Origin: Ascochyta rabiei
Lineage: Eukaryota > Ascomycota > Dothideomycetes > Pleosporales > Didymellaceae
Length of the DNA stretch: 64,000 nucleotides
Assembly: GCF_004011695.2 (NCBI RefSeq)
Contig: NC_082407.1
Location: 1-64,000, forward strand
Direction: 5' to 3'
Below the pieces are notes generated by a model that was not told the DNA's origin, ran no database searches, and saw only the letters and a program-made list of their open reading frames with translations. Shown piece after piece: positions 1-12,140 of the stretch. Numbering within the stretch: the first letter of the stretch is position 1; every line of letters begins with the position of its first letter. Both the position numbers and the translations under genes were made by a program.

Positions 1-112
1 CCTAACCCTAACCCTAACCCTAACCCTAACCCTAACCCTAACCCTAACCCTAACCCTAACCCCTAACCCTAACCCTAACCCTAACCCTAACCCTAACCCT
101 AACCCTAACCCT
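1..112. repeat. Telomere, (CCCTAA)n
   Basis: About 18 tandem CCCTAA units start at the first base, so this is the C-rich strand at the left chromosome end. One unit near position 60 carries an extra C. The run breaks into CTCTTCC at about 113. The length suits a short fungal telomere. Confidence 0.98.
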
Positions 113-3100
113 CTTCCTACACTAAAACCCTAACACTTACTCTTACACTTTCTCTTCTTTACTCCTACTTTCTTTCTTCCTTCTTCTAACCCTTACTCTT
201 ACACCCTCTCCTACTTCTAAACCCTCCCTCTTCCTTACCTTTACTTACACTTACTACTCCTTTTACACTCATCTCTACTCTTTCTCTTTTACCTCTACTC
301 TTCTCTTCTTTCTCTTCTTTTCTCTTACCCTACCCTCTTTCCATACACTAAAACCCTAAACCTTACTCTTACTTACACTCTCTTCTACTTTCACCTTAAC
401 CTCTTTTTTTCTTACTCTTTCTTAACTCCTTCTTCTTAACTCTTTTTCTCTATCTTTTTCTTATCTCTTTCTTTTTTACTCTTAACACTTACCTTCTCCT
501 ACCTACCTCTTTTTAACTCCTTACTCTCTTCTTCACCTTACACTTACCTTCTTTTTCCTTCTTTACAACTCTAAAACCTCCTTCCTTCTTTTTTTCTTTT
601 CCTACTCTTTCCACTTACTTCTCTCTACTAACCTCTTTTCTAACACTAAAACCCTAACACTCTTCTTACTCTAAAACCCTAACCCTTTTCTCTACTACTA
701 CTACTTCTACCTCTACTCCCTTTTTCCCTTTTCTTTTCTTTTCCTCTACTCTTTTCTATTCTTTCTTCTACTTTTCCTTCTATCCTTACTTCTCTTTCTA
801 CTACTACTTTTACTCTTACTTTCTTTTTCTTACTTTCTTCACACTCTACTTTACTTTTCTTCCCTCTCTTCTATTTTCACCTCCTTCTCTTCTACCCTTT
901 TTTTCCCCAACCCTTAAACTCCTCTAACTCTTCTTTCTAACTTAACCCTACCCCTTACCCTTACACTCTTCTTCTTTAACTCTCTTACTCTCTTTCTCCC
1001 TCACCCCTACATTTTCTCCCTCTTTTTCACCTTCACTTCTACTCTCTTCTTCTTAATTCTTCTTCTTAACTCTCCTTCTCTTTCTACTTTTTTACTCCTA
1101 ACACTTACTTCCTTCTACTTACTTTTTTTCACCTCTTACTTTCTTCTTTAACCTACACTCACCTTCTCCTTCTTTTTCTAAAACTTTACTACAAAACTCT
1201 CTTTCTTCTTTTTTCCTTTTCTCACCTTTCTTTTCCTCAACCTTTACCTACTCTTCCTACACCAAAACCCTAACACTTTTCCTACACTAAAACCCTAACC
1301 CTTTTACAATCTAAACTCCTTCTCTACTACTACCTCTTCTACTACTTCTACTACTTCTTTTCTCTTTACTTATTACCTCTACTTTCTTCTCCTTTTTCCT
1401 ACTTTCTTAACTCTTAAACACTACTTTTTCTTTAACTTATTCTACTTCTTCCTTCTCTTTCTTCTACTCTTTTCTACCACTTACTACATCTTTCTCTTTT
1501 CTTCTACTTTTACTTAAAACCCCAACCCTCTTCCTACACTAAAACCCTTATACTTACTCTTACACTCTTCTTTATTCTTACATTAAAACCTTTACACTTT
1601 CTCTTCCTTATCCCTACTTTCTTCCTTCTTCTAATCTTTACTCTCTACTTCTCTCCTTAACTCTTCCTCTTACACTCTACCCTCTCTTACTCTTAAATTC
1701 TTCTTTCCTCCTACTTTCTCTCCCTCACCCTTACCTTTACTTCTACTTATTTCTACTTTCACCCTCTTCTCTACTCTCTCTTTCCTACCTCTACTCTTCT
1801 CTTACACTTAAACCTTACTCCTTACTTTTACTTACACTCTTACCTCTACCTCTTCTCTTTCCACACTCTCTCCTACTTTAACCCTAACCTCTCTTCTTAC
1901 ACTAAAACCCTAACCTCTTTTTACTCTAAAACCCTAACCCTTACACTTATTCTCTCCTTCTTCCTTACTCTACTCTCTTCCTTACTTTACTCTTCTCTTT
2001 ATTCTACTCTCTCCTACTTCTTCTTCTCTTATCTTTTTCTTCCCTCTACTCTTCTACTCACAATACCTATTCTCTAATCCTTACTACTTTTCTCTATCCT
2101 TTCTACTTTTCTTATCCTTTCTACTTCCCTTATCCTTTCCTTTCCTTACTCTACTACTCCTAATCTTCTCTACTTTTTAATAATCTTTCTTTAAACTACT
2201 ACTCTTTCTTTTCCTATTCTCCTTCTTCTCTCTTTTTTAAAACTTTAAATTTTACTCTTCTAACTTTTCTCCAAACCCTATCTCTCTTCTCACACTAAAA
2301 CCTAACTATTACTATTACTTTCTTCTCTACTTTCTCTCACTCTATTCCTTACCTTCTTCCTAACACATACACTTACTTTCTCACTTACCCTCTCTCTATC
2401 TTACTTATTCTCTTTCTACCTTTCTCTTCTCTCTCTAATTTTTTACTCCTAATACTTACTCTCTTCTTCTTATCTTTTCTACTCATCTTTTCCACTTACT
2501 TTTCTCTACTACTCTCTTTTCTAACACCTTAACTTTCTTCCTTCTCTCTTTACACCTATATTTACTCTTTACTCTATCTTTTACTCTACTAACTTAATTT
2601 TTTTTTACTTTTCTCTCTAAAATTACACTTTCTTCCTATACTAATATTCCCACCTTTATCCTTACACCTTCTTTCTCTTACTCTTACTTCTTCTCCTACA
2701 CTTAACCCCTACTCTTCTCTTTTATTCTTACTCTCTTTCTTACAACTTACTTTCTTTATTTTTTAAAACCTTCTACTTTTATCTCTCTTTTTAACCTTCT
2801 TCTCTCTTCTTTTCTTTTATTTACACTACTTTTACTTCTTACCCTACTAACTTTTCTTTTCTAAACTTATACTCTCTTTCTATACTAACACCTACCTATT
2901 ATTCTTACTCTCTTCTTAACCTACTTTACTCTCTTATCTTTCTTTCTTAAACATTATTTTCTTCTTAACTAACCTCTTTTAACTTCTTTTCCTTTTCTTC
3001 TACTTCTTTCTTCTATCCTTACCTCTTACTTTCTTTACTCTATTCTTATTCTTTCTACTTTTCTAAATTTTCTTCTCAATCTCTCTCTTCTTTCTATCTC

Positions 3101-3706
3101 TTATCTCTTTCCCTAAACTCTTTATAAACTCTTTAAACATATACTCTCTACTTTTTACTTCTTTTTATACCTTTTCTCTTCTTTTCTCCTTATTTACTTC
3201 TTCCTCAACCTTTTTAAATTTCTAACAAACTACAACTTTCCTTTTTACTTTACTTTTTCCTTTCCTTCCTCTTTCTACACTTTTTCTCTTCAACCTTCTT
3301 TCTTTTCTCAACTTTTACTCTTTCTAATCTTTCTTTTCTTTTCACCTTCTATTTAACTACTCTTTTATTTCATACATCTTTTAATAAACTAACTTCTTCT
3401 TCTACTTTCTTCTCTTCTTTTTAATTCTTTCTTTTCATCTTTCTCTATTTTCTACTCTTTTTTCTTCATTTACTATCTTTACATCTTAATCACTTTAAAT
3501 ATCTTTTCTAATACTTTTACACTCTCTCTTTATTAAATACTACATTTAACTATCTTTTCTATCCTACTAACACTCTTTTAACAATTTTTTACCTTTTTCT
3601 ACTTCTCTTCTTACTTTATCCTCTCTACTATTCTCTTCTCTTAACAATTCTTTCATTTCTCTTTTCTTTCCTTTTCTTCTTTTATACATCTCTTAACCCT
3701 ATCTCT
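113..3706. repeat. G-free subtelomeric tract with degenerate telomere motifs
   Basis: Reading every line from 1 to 3706 I find no G on the plus strand; the first G is at about 3707. The tract is C/T-rich with A. Telomere-like islands of the form ACTAAAACCCTAAC recur (near 120, 350, 650, 670, 1262, 1288, 1540, 1900, 1927), often in pairs about 25 bp apart. C seems richest near the telomere, while T and A dominate toward 3 kb. No coding potential is seen. A minus-strand transcript, such as TERRA, would contain no C here. Confidence 0.9.
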
Positions 3707-4640
3707 GCTACTTGCGCGCTGTTATACTGCTGCATGAACAACGCTACTCTAATTGCTACTACCATTGCGTTGCTGAAAAAAATTCGCCTTAAAACTGCTC
3801 TCTGTACCGCTTATCTATCTCTACAACTGCCTCTTCACTCTTGTGTAACACTTGACGGGCCTACCGCCCACCCACTTTCTCTTCTTCACCCTGCTTACCT
3901 GCTACTCTTCTCTATCCCGCTTCACGGTCTTAAACACCTCCCCTCCTTCACTCTTAACCGCATCGCTCCGGGGGCACATCCACGGGCCCCTCCCGCCCAA
4001 CCCTCTACCCCCTCTCCCGTGATACCTTATCACGGGCCCACCGCCCACCCTTATTCTACTCTCTTCTCTCCTTCATCCTTTGCTCGTGATGCCTTATCAC
4101 GGCCCCACCCACCTCCCCTCTTTCTCCTTTACCCTCTACCGCCCTGCCCAACTGCTTTGTGACACCTGACGGGCCCTCCGCCCGCCCCTCTCTCACGCAC
4201 TACGGCATCTACGGGTTCGGGAATGCCTTTCTAGGCTGCGGCACCACAATCGGATTTGCTAAACTTCCCCTAACTACTGTTCTATCTTGTGACAATACTA
4301 TGTAAACGCCCAAAACACCTTGCTCCACGTCATTTTTATCCCGTTCCATCTTTCTAATCTACCTGATACCCTGTTTAAATGCCCTTTCCCTCTACCATTT
4401 ATTCTTATACCCGATTTATAAAGCAACCAACCCTACCCAATCCAAATTCGCGCGATTAACGCGATTGACGCCCTCTTGCACGAACAACTTCTTGTACCTC
4501 TCCTATCCACCATCCTGCTGGCTCTTCTACCTATTGCGCATGTCTTTCTTAACTACTCTACTATCTATCCAAATTTACTTTGTCCTGACTCTTACTTTCT
4601 TTAATACGCACGGCTGCTTTCGGATAGGGACTCACTTGGT
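3707..4640. repeat. Subtelomeric repeat, copy 1
   Basis: This block is repeated at 32318-32990 with many scattered substitutions; both copies share the stretch around CTGTTATACTGCTGCAT, GGGGGCACATCCACGGGCC and a later CGGCACCACAATCGG. Part of that motif recurs again near 33349. Within 4330-4520, a stretch ending CGCGATTAACGCGATTGACG resembles the decayed 3' end of the helicase at about 33.6 kb, so the block may hold a helicase tail relic. The 142-codon plus-strand reading frame here is low complexity and poorly preserved in the second copy, so I do not call a gene. Confidence 0.75.
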
Positions 4641-5335
4641 TTGGTCTGCTCTCTCCGGATTGTGGGCTCTTCCTGGATCGGGGGCTCTTCTTAAATGATC
4701 GGCTCTTACTACTTGGGGGCACTGATGTGGACTCCCTTGGCTTACAGGGACCACTTTCGGGCCACTTTAGGGGACTACTTTTGGACCACTTAGGGTGGCG
4801 CACTACTTGGCGCGCTACTTGGGGAACCACGTGGGGAACTACTTGGGAACCACTTGGATTGGGGGACCTACTCGGGTTGGACGTGCCACTCAGGTGGGGC
4901 AACCACTTGGGTTGACGCACTACTTGTGGAACTACTCAGGGAACCACGCGGGTTTGTGCTGACTACGCGGCTTAATGCTGACCATGTGACTATGTGGATT
5001 GATGCTTACTGCGCGGGTTAATGCTTACTACGCGGGTTAATGCTGACTATGCGGGTTGGTGCTGACTACGTGGATTGGGGGATCCGCATGGGTTGGGGGC
5101 TCTACTTGGGTCGGGGGCTCTACTTGGGTTGGGGGCTCTACTTGGGTCGGGGGCTCTACTTGGGTTAGGGGATCCGCATGGGTTAGGGGCTCTACTTGGG
5201 TTGGGGGTTCTACTTGAGTTGGGGGATCCGCATGGGTTGGGGGCTCTACTTAGGTTGGGGGGCTCTACTTGGGTTGGCGGGTATCACTCAGGTTGGCGGG
5301 TATCACTTGGGTTGTGGGGACTACTTTGGTTGGTG
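4641..5335. repeat. G-rich minisatellite beyond the 3' end of helicase A
   Basis: 4700-4930 holds variants of ACCACTTGGG-type units. 5085-5300 holds an array of roughly 18-bp units like GGGTTGGGGGCTCTACTT and a GGGGGATCCGCATGGGTT variant. The same repeat family occurs at 12460-13545, and a shorter form at 33090-33345. Each array sits just beyond the 3' end of a helicase copy. Confidence 0.85.
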
Positions 5336-5347
5336 GCCCTTCTCTGG

Positions 5348-5414
5348 GCGTTTCTTTCTACGTCTCTGAAGTGTCTGTGTTGCTATTTGGCTGTTTTGCA
5401 CTTTCTGACTTGTG
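5348..5414. repeat. Conserved 70-bp spacer between minisatellite and helicase
   Basis: A stretch containing TTTCTACGTCTCTGAAGTGT is almost identical at 13555-13622, in the same place between the minisatellite and the helicase 3' flank. It may be part of the helicase 3' untranslated region or terminator, which is inference. Confidence 0.6.
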
Positions 5415-5599
5415 ATCACCGTGCAGTCGCAAGTCAGCCTACAGCACGTTTCTCCTGACTTCTCCTGACCTAAGGTTTCGGGTTACGGTTATATCAAACA
5501 CATTCTTTCTAGTCTGCTAAATACGACTGCACATGCCCCTCCTCCCAAGCATATAGGAAACGACACATCTGGCTTACGTCTCTCTGGCCCATCTTGATC

Positions 5600-8500
5600 T
5601 TTAATCCGAGCCACTTGTAAAGCCGGAGCTCATCGCTACCGTGCACAATCGCGGCGTCTTACATCTGCTGCTCCAGCCATGGCGTGCACATCAGTGGCTG
5701 GCAGGCAAGCAGCGCAGCTACTGCTCTCTGGAGCACTCCATCGTACTGGCAAGGCACATGCATCTCTTGTGTCTTAAACGCACCCTGTATGCTTGTTTCC
5801 TCCCACTTGTTGCAGATGGCTTGGGGCGCCCAGCAGTAAAAACACTGCGCATACTTCTCCTACTTCACTTAGTGCATAGATTTCACCTTAGACTCCATTA
5901 ATGTCATCTGCGCTCCGCTGGCCTTTGAACAGTCCTTCCAGTCGTGGCGCGCCAGGTCAGCCTGAGTGGCCATGCAGATGGCGCACGCATTGCCCAGCGC
6001 TGGAAGTGCTGCTCTAGCCGCTCCAGGTCATATACTTTTTGTTCCGTCCTTTGCTGTTGCCAGATCTTAACCCTCTGCTCTTTAACGACTATAGCTCGCT
6101 CTATACATCTGCGCTACTCCTCTGCTGCCACCGCTGCGGTGTCGGCCTGCGTCTCCTCTGGCTCTTCCTGCTCTTCTTCGACGGCTTGTCGCTTAGTACC
6201 ACCGGGGTGTCGCTCGCATAGATCACACTTCGACTCTCCCATCTCGCATTGCTGCCTGTTCTGTCTGCCGTCCATGTGCTTGTCTATCGCGATTCGCCGA
6301 CAGGATTCAACTGTCATAAACTCCTTTGTAGGTCGCTCCAGCTTGTAGCCGAGCGCCTTCTCTACCCTCCCCTCTTTTGTTACATAGCACGCTCTCATAA
6401 CAATGGACTCGCTGTCGAGCCCCGTTCGTCCCGCCCGGCCGCTCTCTTGCACATATTGGAGCAGCAGGGGACACATGGCAACGTGGATCACCACCCAGAC
6501 GCCTGCAGCGTCGAGCCTAAGACCTAGCATGTTTGTGGCTGTACAAAGCTTCTCTATGCCCAGGGTGAAGCTTCGCACCATGCGTGCCTTTTCCTCGTCT
6601 AAGCCCATCTGACGGTAGTATGCAGAGCACTGCAGAAGCTTCGCAAGCCGTTTCGTCTCGTCCACAGTTGGACAATAGACGATGATCTGCGCCTTAGGTC
6701 CGTACCTACTCCTCTTCGCAGCCACGAGCTCAATAAGTACTTTTTCTAGCGTGCCACATGTGTACTCTAGCACCTGGTACGCAATGTTCGTTTGCGTGGT
6801 GCGTTCATCGCGGCATATGGTTACGGTCTGGGCATCGAGCCCTGCGGTGTGCAAGAAGGCGGGCTGCAGCGTGGGCGGCAAGGTTGCAGTCAGGTAGACA
6901 ACCTGTGTGCCCTTCTCCGTCATCTCCACCATCTTGAGGAGGTCTGGCCGCCAGTCCTGTGTCGACTCCAGCAGCACGTGGCACTCGTCTATCACGATAC
7001 GATCTAGCTAATGGAGCATGCGCTTTTCGTCAATAAACCTGCCAAACGCCTTCGTGACTGCGCTCTCAGGCGTCACTAGCACAATACGAGCCCAGTACGG
7101 CGGTCTTCTTCCATCCCACTTCGCGCAGGGGATGCCGAGCTGGTCGCAGCGATCTTGCAGATCGTCTCGCAAGGCATTCAACGGAGCCACGACCACAGAG
7201 ACGCCGCCTGGCGAGACGGACGTGGGCAGCATGAACAGCATACTCTTGCCGGTGCCAGTAGCCATAACAACTAGCACGCGCAGCCGTCGCTGCATCACAG
7301 CCTTGAGGCTTTCTTCTTGCTTGCCACGATACTCGGCGTCCGGCCGTCCAGCGAGTCGCCTGAACTCTGCCTTAAGGTCCACCATCGCGAGCGACGACCA
7401 GCGCTGGAGCGCCTGCTTCTCTTGCTGCGCTACCATCTCCGCGCGAACACCGGGGTGCATGCGGCCGTCCTCCCAGGCAGATGCAAACTCCAGCACGCGA
7501 TGCCAGTCCATGCTCACCCGCCAGAACTCCTCCCGCTCGGCCATGGTCTGAAAGGGAGACTCCATCATGGAGCGGCCGTAGTTGCCCTCCTCTGTTTTAA
7601 GGCTGTGGCCGGACTGCAACGCTTGCGCGTTGCTCTTCGCCGGCGCTTTGTTCCAGTAGAGCACTTCCAACCAGTCGCGTGCTTGTCCATCTCTTGCCAG
7701 CTCTCAGTGGATGGCTGGGTAGGCATGCCGCCAGGCGCGGGTGCCGAGAGCGGTGTTCATGTACTGAAAGGTCTGCTTGCGCAGGACACGGCGTATGCGA
7801 TCGGTGCCCCAGTACCCGTCTGGGTTAGCGGATCGTGCCTTCTCACGGTCGGCTTCGCCGTACTCGTCTCCGTCGTCGCTCTCTTCGCTATCGCTCTCGT
7901 CGCCCCACTGCTCCTCCGGCTCTGGCTCCCAGATGAAAGCGGTAGGGCGGGCAACGCCATTGTGCAGCATCTGGAGATCATCTATGAACGGTTGACCGAG
8001 CCCGAGGAAGTACACCACCAGCTCACCCACCTCCCAGGGAACATAGCGGTGGATCGTCTTGACACGCTTGCTGAAGCTATACCCCTTGTGGTACGTGGTA
8101 GTGAAGGATACTAGGCCACCCTCTACAAACACCCCCCGATACCCTACCCCGTCTGCACTGTTCTCGCACTGTATCGAGGTAATCTCTGTCCCGCGACCAG
8201 GCCCGCCGCCAGACATGTGAACAAGCGTGAAGAGGCCTTCTTTAAACCGACGCACTCCTTTCATGTACCTAGCTACAGCGTCATCGCGCCATAGCGTCCG
8301 TTCCGGCCGTTGTGTGCTATCTATCCCACGAATGAATCTCTCCCTTAGCGGAGCCTCGTCCAACACCCAGTCTAGAAGCCAGTCTTGCCATCTATCTAGC
8401 TGGTTGTTGGGGTGCTTCAGAAAGCTCCAGCCCGTAGCCAGCTCGGCTGGCTGATCGACGAGTTTGTCCACAGACACCTCTGGAAGCGGGGTGGTCCCAG

Positions 8501-10118
8501 GTTGCACGCAACCCCTTTCGTCTAGATCCAAGAGTAGGACGTCCTTAAATAGCTGCAACCGCACCGTCTCGCAGAGTCCCTTCACCATCAACCGGAGATC
8601 GGCTAGCGAAAAGCTCTGCTTGTCAATGAGAAGCCGATCTCCATCCCACGACACGATACCGGGAGTATTACGTCGCTTTGCCTGTGTTCTAGCTAGCGTA
8701 CGCAAGCGGAGCATTCGATTCATAGGACTGGGTGTGCCTTTGAAGTCGGACAGCGTCATAAACCGTTCAGACATGTCTTTAACTAGCTCATACGCAGTAG
8801 GTGCTGTACAAGGGTCTTTCTGAAGCGCTTTATCTCGCTGGCAGCGGGCATGATGCACTACGAGCGCTTTCGAGGTAGTGATCAAAGCAGACAGCGTTGG
8901 CGAGAACTCGTGCGCCGGAACCCACCCACCGCCATGGTGATCAGGCTTGAGGGCGAGGACAGCCACTCCGCTCAGCAGTGCGCTCTCGTGCTCGTCGCCA
9001 GTCAGGCTGTGGTTGAGCAAGGCGATCCAAAAGCGCAGGCATCGCTCTTCCAGTTTCTCTTTCTTCGCAGCGTCGTCTGAGCGGGCTATTTGCTGGAGTG
9101 ACACTAAGAGGGCGTCTTGCGTGCTGGTAAGTTTGTATGGCGGCCGCTCGACCTGGTCATATGTGCGCCACAGGTAGCAGAGGATGCTCACCAGCTTCTG
9201 GCTGTACTTCTTGATCGTACCGACTCAATGCCTAGCGTAGAAGGGCCGCTCGTTCGATTCTGCGCCCGCCTCACGTCGCTCGATAATCTCCAGTGCGAGT
9301 CTGCCAACAACCTCAGCTCGGCTGCTATCGAACGCTTTTCGTATCAGCCGCTCCATAGCTTTGCAAACATCGCGTAAGCCCGTGTCGTCAAACGCCACTT
9401 CTTCCTTCCCACGCGCGTCTACCTCCCCACCAGCTAGCTGTTTAGCGCGCAGAAGTGCCGCCCTTGGGATACCTTGTAGGTGCGGGACCCATTCTGTGAG
9501 CTCTAGCCACGGATCAGCCTGCGAACAGATGCCCTCTTTAATCTTATCCTGCGCTGCTGCTGCCTCACGCTCTTCTTGCTGATGCTGGCGATCTGCCTTC
9601 ACTCTCTGGGAGATGTCTGCTAGAGTCGCAGCTCCAACGCTCGTCTCGACTGCAACATACGCCGGCCAGCCAACAGCTCTAAACAAGCGCTGGCAGGATT
9701 GGCTGTCTCGCCATACTCGGTTGCGCGAGTGCTTGCTCTTTTGCCTCATATCTCCCCCTCGCTTTTGTTCGTTCACCCAGCCATGCTCATCCTTGCAATG
9801 TTTCTGCATGCCCTGCAGCGAGATGCAGGTATACCAACAACGCTCCGACAAGCATACCAGCCCGTCTTCTCGGCTTTTCAGACCAAAGACGGGCTCCTTA
9901 GCCGGCCTTGGTACACGCACGTCTCCTGGACTCTACGCAAGGTTTGGTAGCGCGCGTACAGCTGCCGCCAGGCTCTTGCGCGTAGCGACTGTGACCTTGG
10001 GATGGCGCTCTTTGAGGTGCGTAACGATCTGCGCTGGTGGAATAGCAGTGGCACATGGTTTACAAACTACGACTCGAAGTTCAGGCCGGTGTTCAAACAG
10101 CTGCGCAAATAGTTCCAT
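5600..10118 (-). pseudogene. Telomere-linked helicase A (OrsD-like zinc finger, recombinase-like domain, RecQ helicase)
   Basis: One reading frame runs from an ATG at 10118 to 6114 (about 1335 codons), followed by a frameshifted C-terminal tail to about 5600. The N-terminus has a C-x2-C-x11-H-x4-H finger (residues 19-39), as in OrsD/DUF3505 proteins, then a second C/H cluster near 9770-9850. The middle domain (7.58-8.24 kb) has GPGRGTEI, YHKGY, AWRH and GHS...Y, which look like tyrosine recombinase boxes. The helicase has Walker A ATGTGKS (7240-7260), DECH (about 6980), TATLPP and QESGRAGRTG (6420-6450). The tail carries two zinc-knuckle clusters (NACAIC...H...C, then CFYC...IC). In-frame stops lie at about 9933, 9225, 7704, 7005 and 6111. 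The stop at 7005 sits where the copy at 15.3 kb has W. Helicase motifs are intact, so loss of function looks recent. It is transcribed toward the telomere. Confidence 0.88.
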
Positions 10119-10415
10119 GGTGTAAGGAGCAGAAGGGACACAAGTGGGCGCTATGCAACACGTCCGTTAGCCTAGTGTTTGCTATCCCCTGGCATATTGA
10201 TCGACAGACTGTGTATCGATCTTGCTTTTGGTTTAATTGCGCTCCCAGCTCCGCTAACGCTGGTTGGTGAGGGTGTTGTGGTACATCCGTGCGCGGCCTG
10301 ACTTTCGGTGCCGCGGTGTGACCGCGTCAGAACCTCAACAACACCCAACCCCCTTTCCGCACAACCTTCGTCCGAACTTCCGCTCGCAACCTCATTCGCA
10401 GTACACAAGTCGATA
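10119..10415. promoter_or_regulatory. Bidirectional promoter region between helicase A and partner gene A
   Basis: About 300 bp separate the divergent starts. A GC-rich block at about 10291-10316, with core GACTTTCGG flanked by GCGCGG, recurs at 38643-38667 in the other helicase/partner pair, so it may be a shared regulatory site. No TATA box is obvious. Confidence 0.5.
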
Positions 10416-12140
10416 ATGCACTAGTTGGCAGCATTAGACAGCGCCGCAGAGCGGTTTGATGGCGGTCGTCGGAGCTTTCCTCTGGCCAGCGAAGCTGACT
10501 TCGTTCGCAACTACGCGTACGAGCCGCCGAATGAGGACTACGAGAAGCTCTTCTTCTGCCAAGCGACCATCTCACGCTCGCAGCGTGATCCAGGTGCTCG
10601 TCCGCACAGCGCAGGATGGCTGATCCCCACCTGTGACGATGCCAGCGTCTGCAAGCCCGTCTTCATTGCCCACTCCGTCTTGTCAGCGATCTGGCTTCTG
10701 CGCGAGACGCTCGCCGACGACGTCCTGCCTGACAATATCTGGGATCGTCTGGTCTGCGCGGCCGAGTCGCTTGCGGAGGACGGGATGGAAGAGCCGCCGT
10801 CTGCGCAGAAGCCCTTTGCTTCCCCTTCACAACAGGCCTCTGCTCCACCCCCGCAACAAAAGAAGCGGCCACACCTATCTGCGCCGGCCCCTACACCAAA
10901 GCGCGCTCGAACAACCACCAATAAGACACATCCAGCCAGCCCTCAGCTGTCACAGCCTAGCGAACCAGATGAGCAGCTGAAAGACTCCCCTCTGCACATC
11001 ACTACCATCTCCAACAACAACCGCCGTGCGGAGCAAAAACGCAGCAGGACACTCGCCACTTCGCGTGCGAAGAAGCGGCTTGCCCTTGGTCTGGTAGCAC
11101 CTGGCGACAAGGCTCCTCTTCCAGAGCAGGCTGCCTACACCTCTATTGTGCAAAAGGACAAGTCTGTCGTCGCCTGGATCATCAAGCAGCCGGTCTCCGA
11201 TGACACGGACTTCTACAGCTCCACCCAAACTCCCTACCTCACGGCCTGCACCCTTCTAGAGAAAGCGCGCGTGCTTGGAAACCAGTCCTCTTGGTACCAC
11301 GCTGCCCAGTTCCTGCAGGCTTGGCGAGAACGTGGCTCACCCTTCAGAGGTGGCGGCGAGCTCGCTGGCAGCCAGAGCAGGACCGGTGCGGGAGCTAAGC
11401 GCTTGCAGCTGCTGAGTGTGCGCAACGATGCTGACAGGGATTTCTGCTTTGCCTGGAACATGTGCACACGTTATAAAGCAGAGCTAGCAGCTGTCTATAT
11501 CAAGTCTCGATAGGCGTCAGCTCTCCTAGGTCAAGCATACTCCAACAAGATAGCGCAGATCCGGCATAACAACTTTGTATCTAGCAACGACAGGACGCGA
11601 AATCGATACGGAAAGGGACAGATCCGCACAGAGGCAGTTGCAGCGCTAGTAGAGTTAGTTAGTCCCAACGCTACTAAGAAGGACAAGCAGGTGTTTAGAC
11701 GACGGTTAGGCCAAGCCATGCGCTGGTACTCCATTAGTCAGGAGCTAGGCTGGGGCATTCTGACCCTGATACCACACGACGAGATTGCGAATCGCTGGAT
11801 AGAACGCACCCTCCGTGTAGGCCAGCTGCATGTCTGGATTAAGCTACTTAAGAAGGAGTGTCTAGACATTTGTGCAGCTAGCAAGGCACTTGAGAACTGG
11901 TTAGGGCCAGAGGGAATTGCTGGCGGGCCCATCAACGAGAAGAAAACGCTGAGCATTGAGGCGGAGGCGCCAGCAACCATCTACGAGGTGGAAGAGATTC
12001 AAGACAGCAAAGACAACGAAACTGACAACAGCGTTAACGACAGCACCAGAGAGCAAAGTTATGCTTCGCCGAAGAGTCCTACGCCAGCTCCGCGGTTGCG
12101 TCAGCTAACTTTGCTTAAATTGTTCCATCCTGTAGAGTAG
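10416..12140 (+). pseudogene. Partner gene A, unknown family, head-to-head with helicase A
   Basis: A single frame starts at ATG 10416, hits TAG at codon 3 (10422-10424), then runs open to a TAG at 11511-11513 and again to the stop at 12138-12140; about 574 codons in all. I do not recognise the family. The N-terminal third is globular, with conserved NEDYEKLFFCQ and HSAGWLI blocks. The middle is a basic, Ser/Pro/Gln-rich linker (about 10790-11080). A second globular region holds LEKARVLGNQSSWYHAAQFL. The C-terminal region has RYGKGQIRTEAVAALVELV, a W-rich segment, and ends in QLTLLKLFHP, which resembles a PCNA-binding PIP box. The second copy at 38.9-40.5 kb keeps the same frame from end to end, so selection once acted on the whole length. 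A DNA-associated role is inference from context only. Confidence 0.8.

Noticed and set aside
3734..4162. 142-codon plus-strand open frame in the subtelomeric repeat
   Set aside because: Pro/Leu/His/Ser low complexity; the copy at 32.3 kb does not keep the frame; no domain.
5075..5458. Gly/Leu-rich open frame
   Set aside because: Translation of the 18-bp minisatellite only.
7018..8114. Long plus-strand frames opposite helicase A
   Set aside because: Antisense shadows; the minus strand has conserved helicase motifs.
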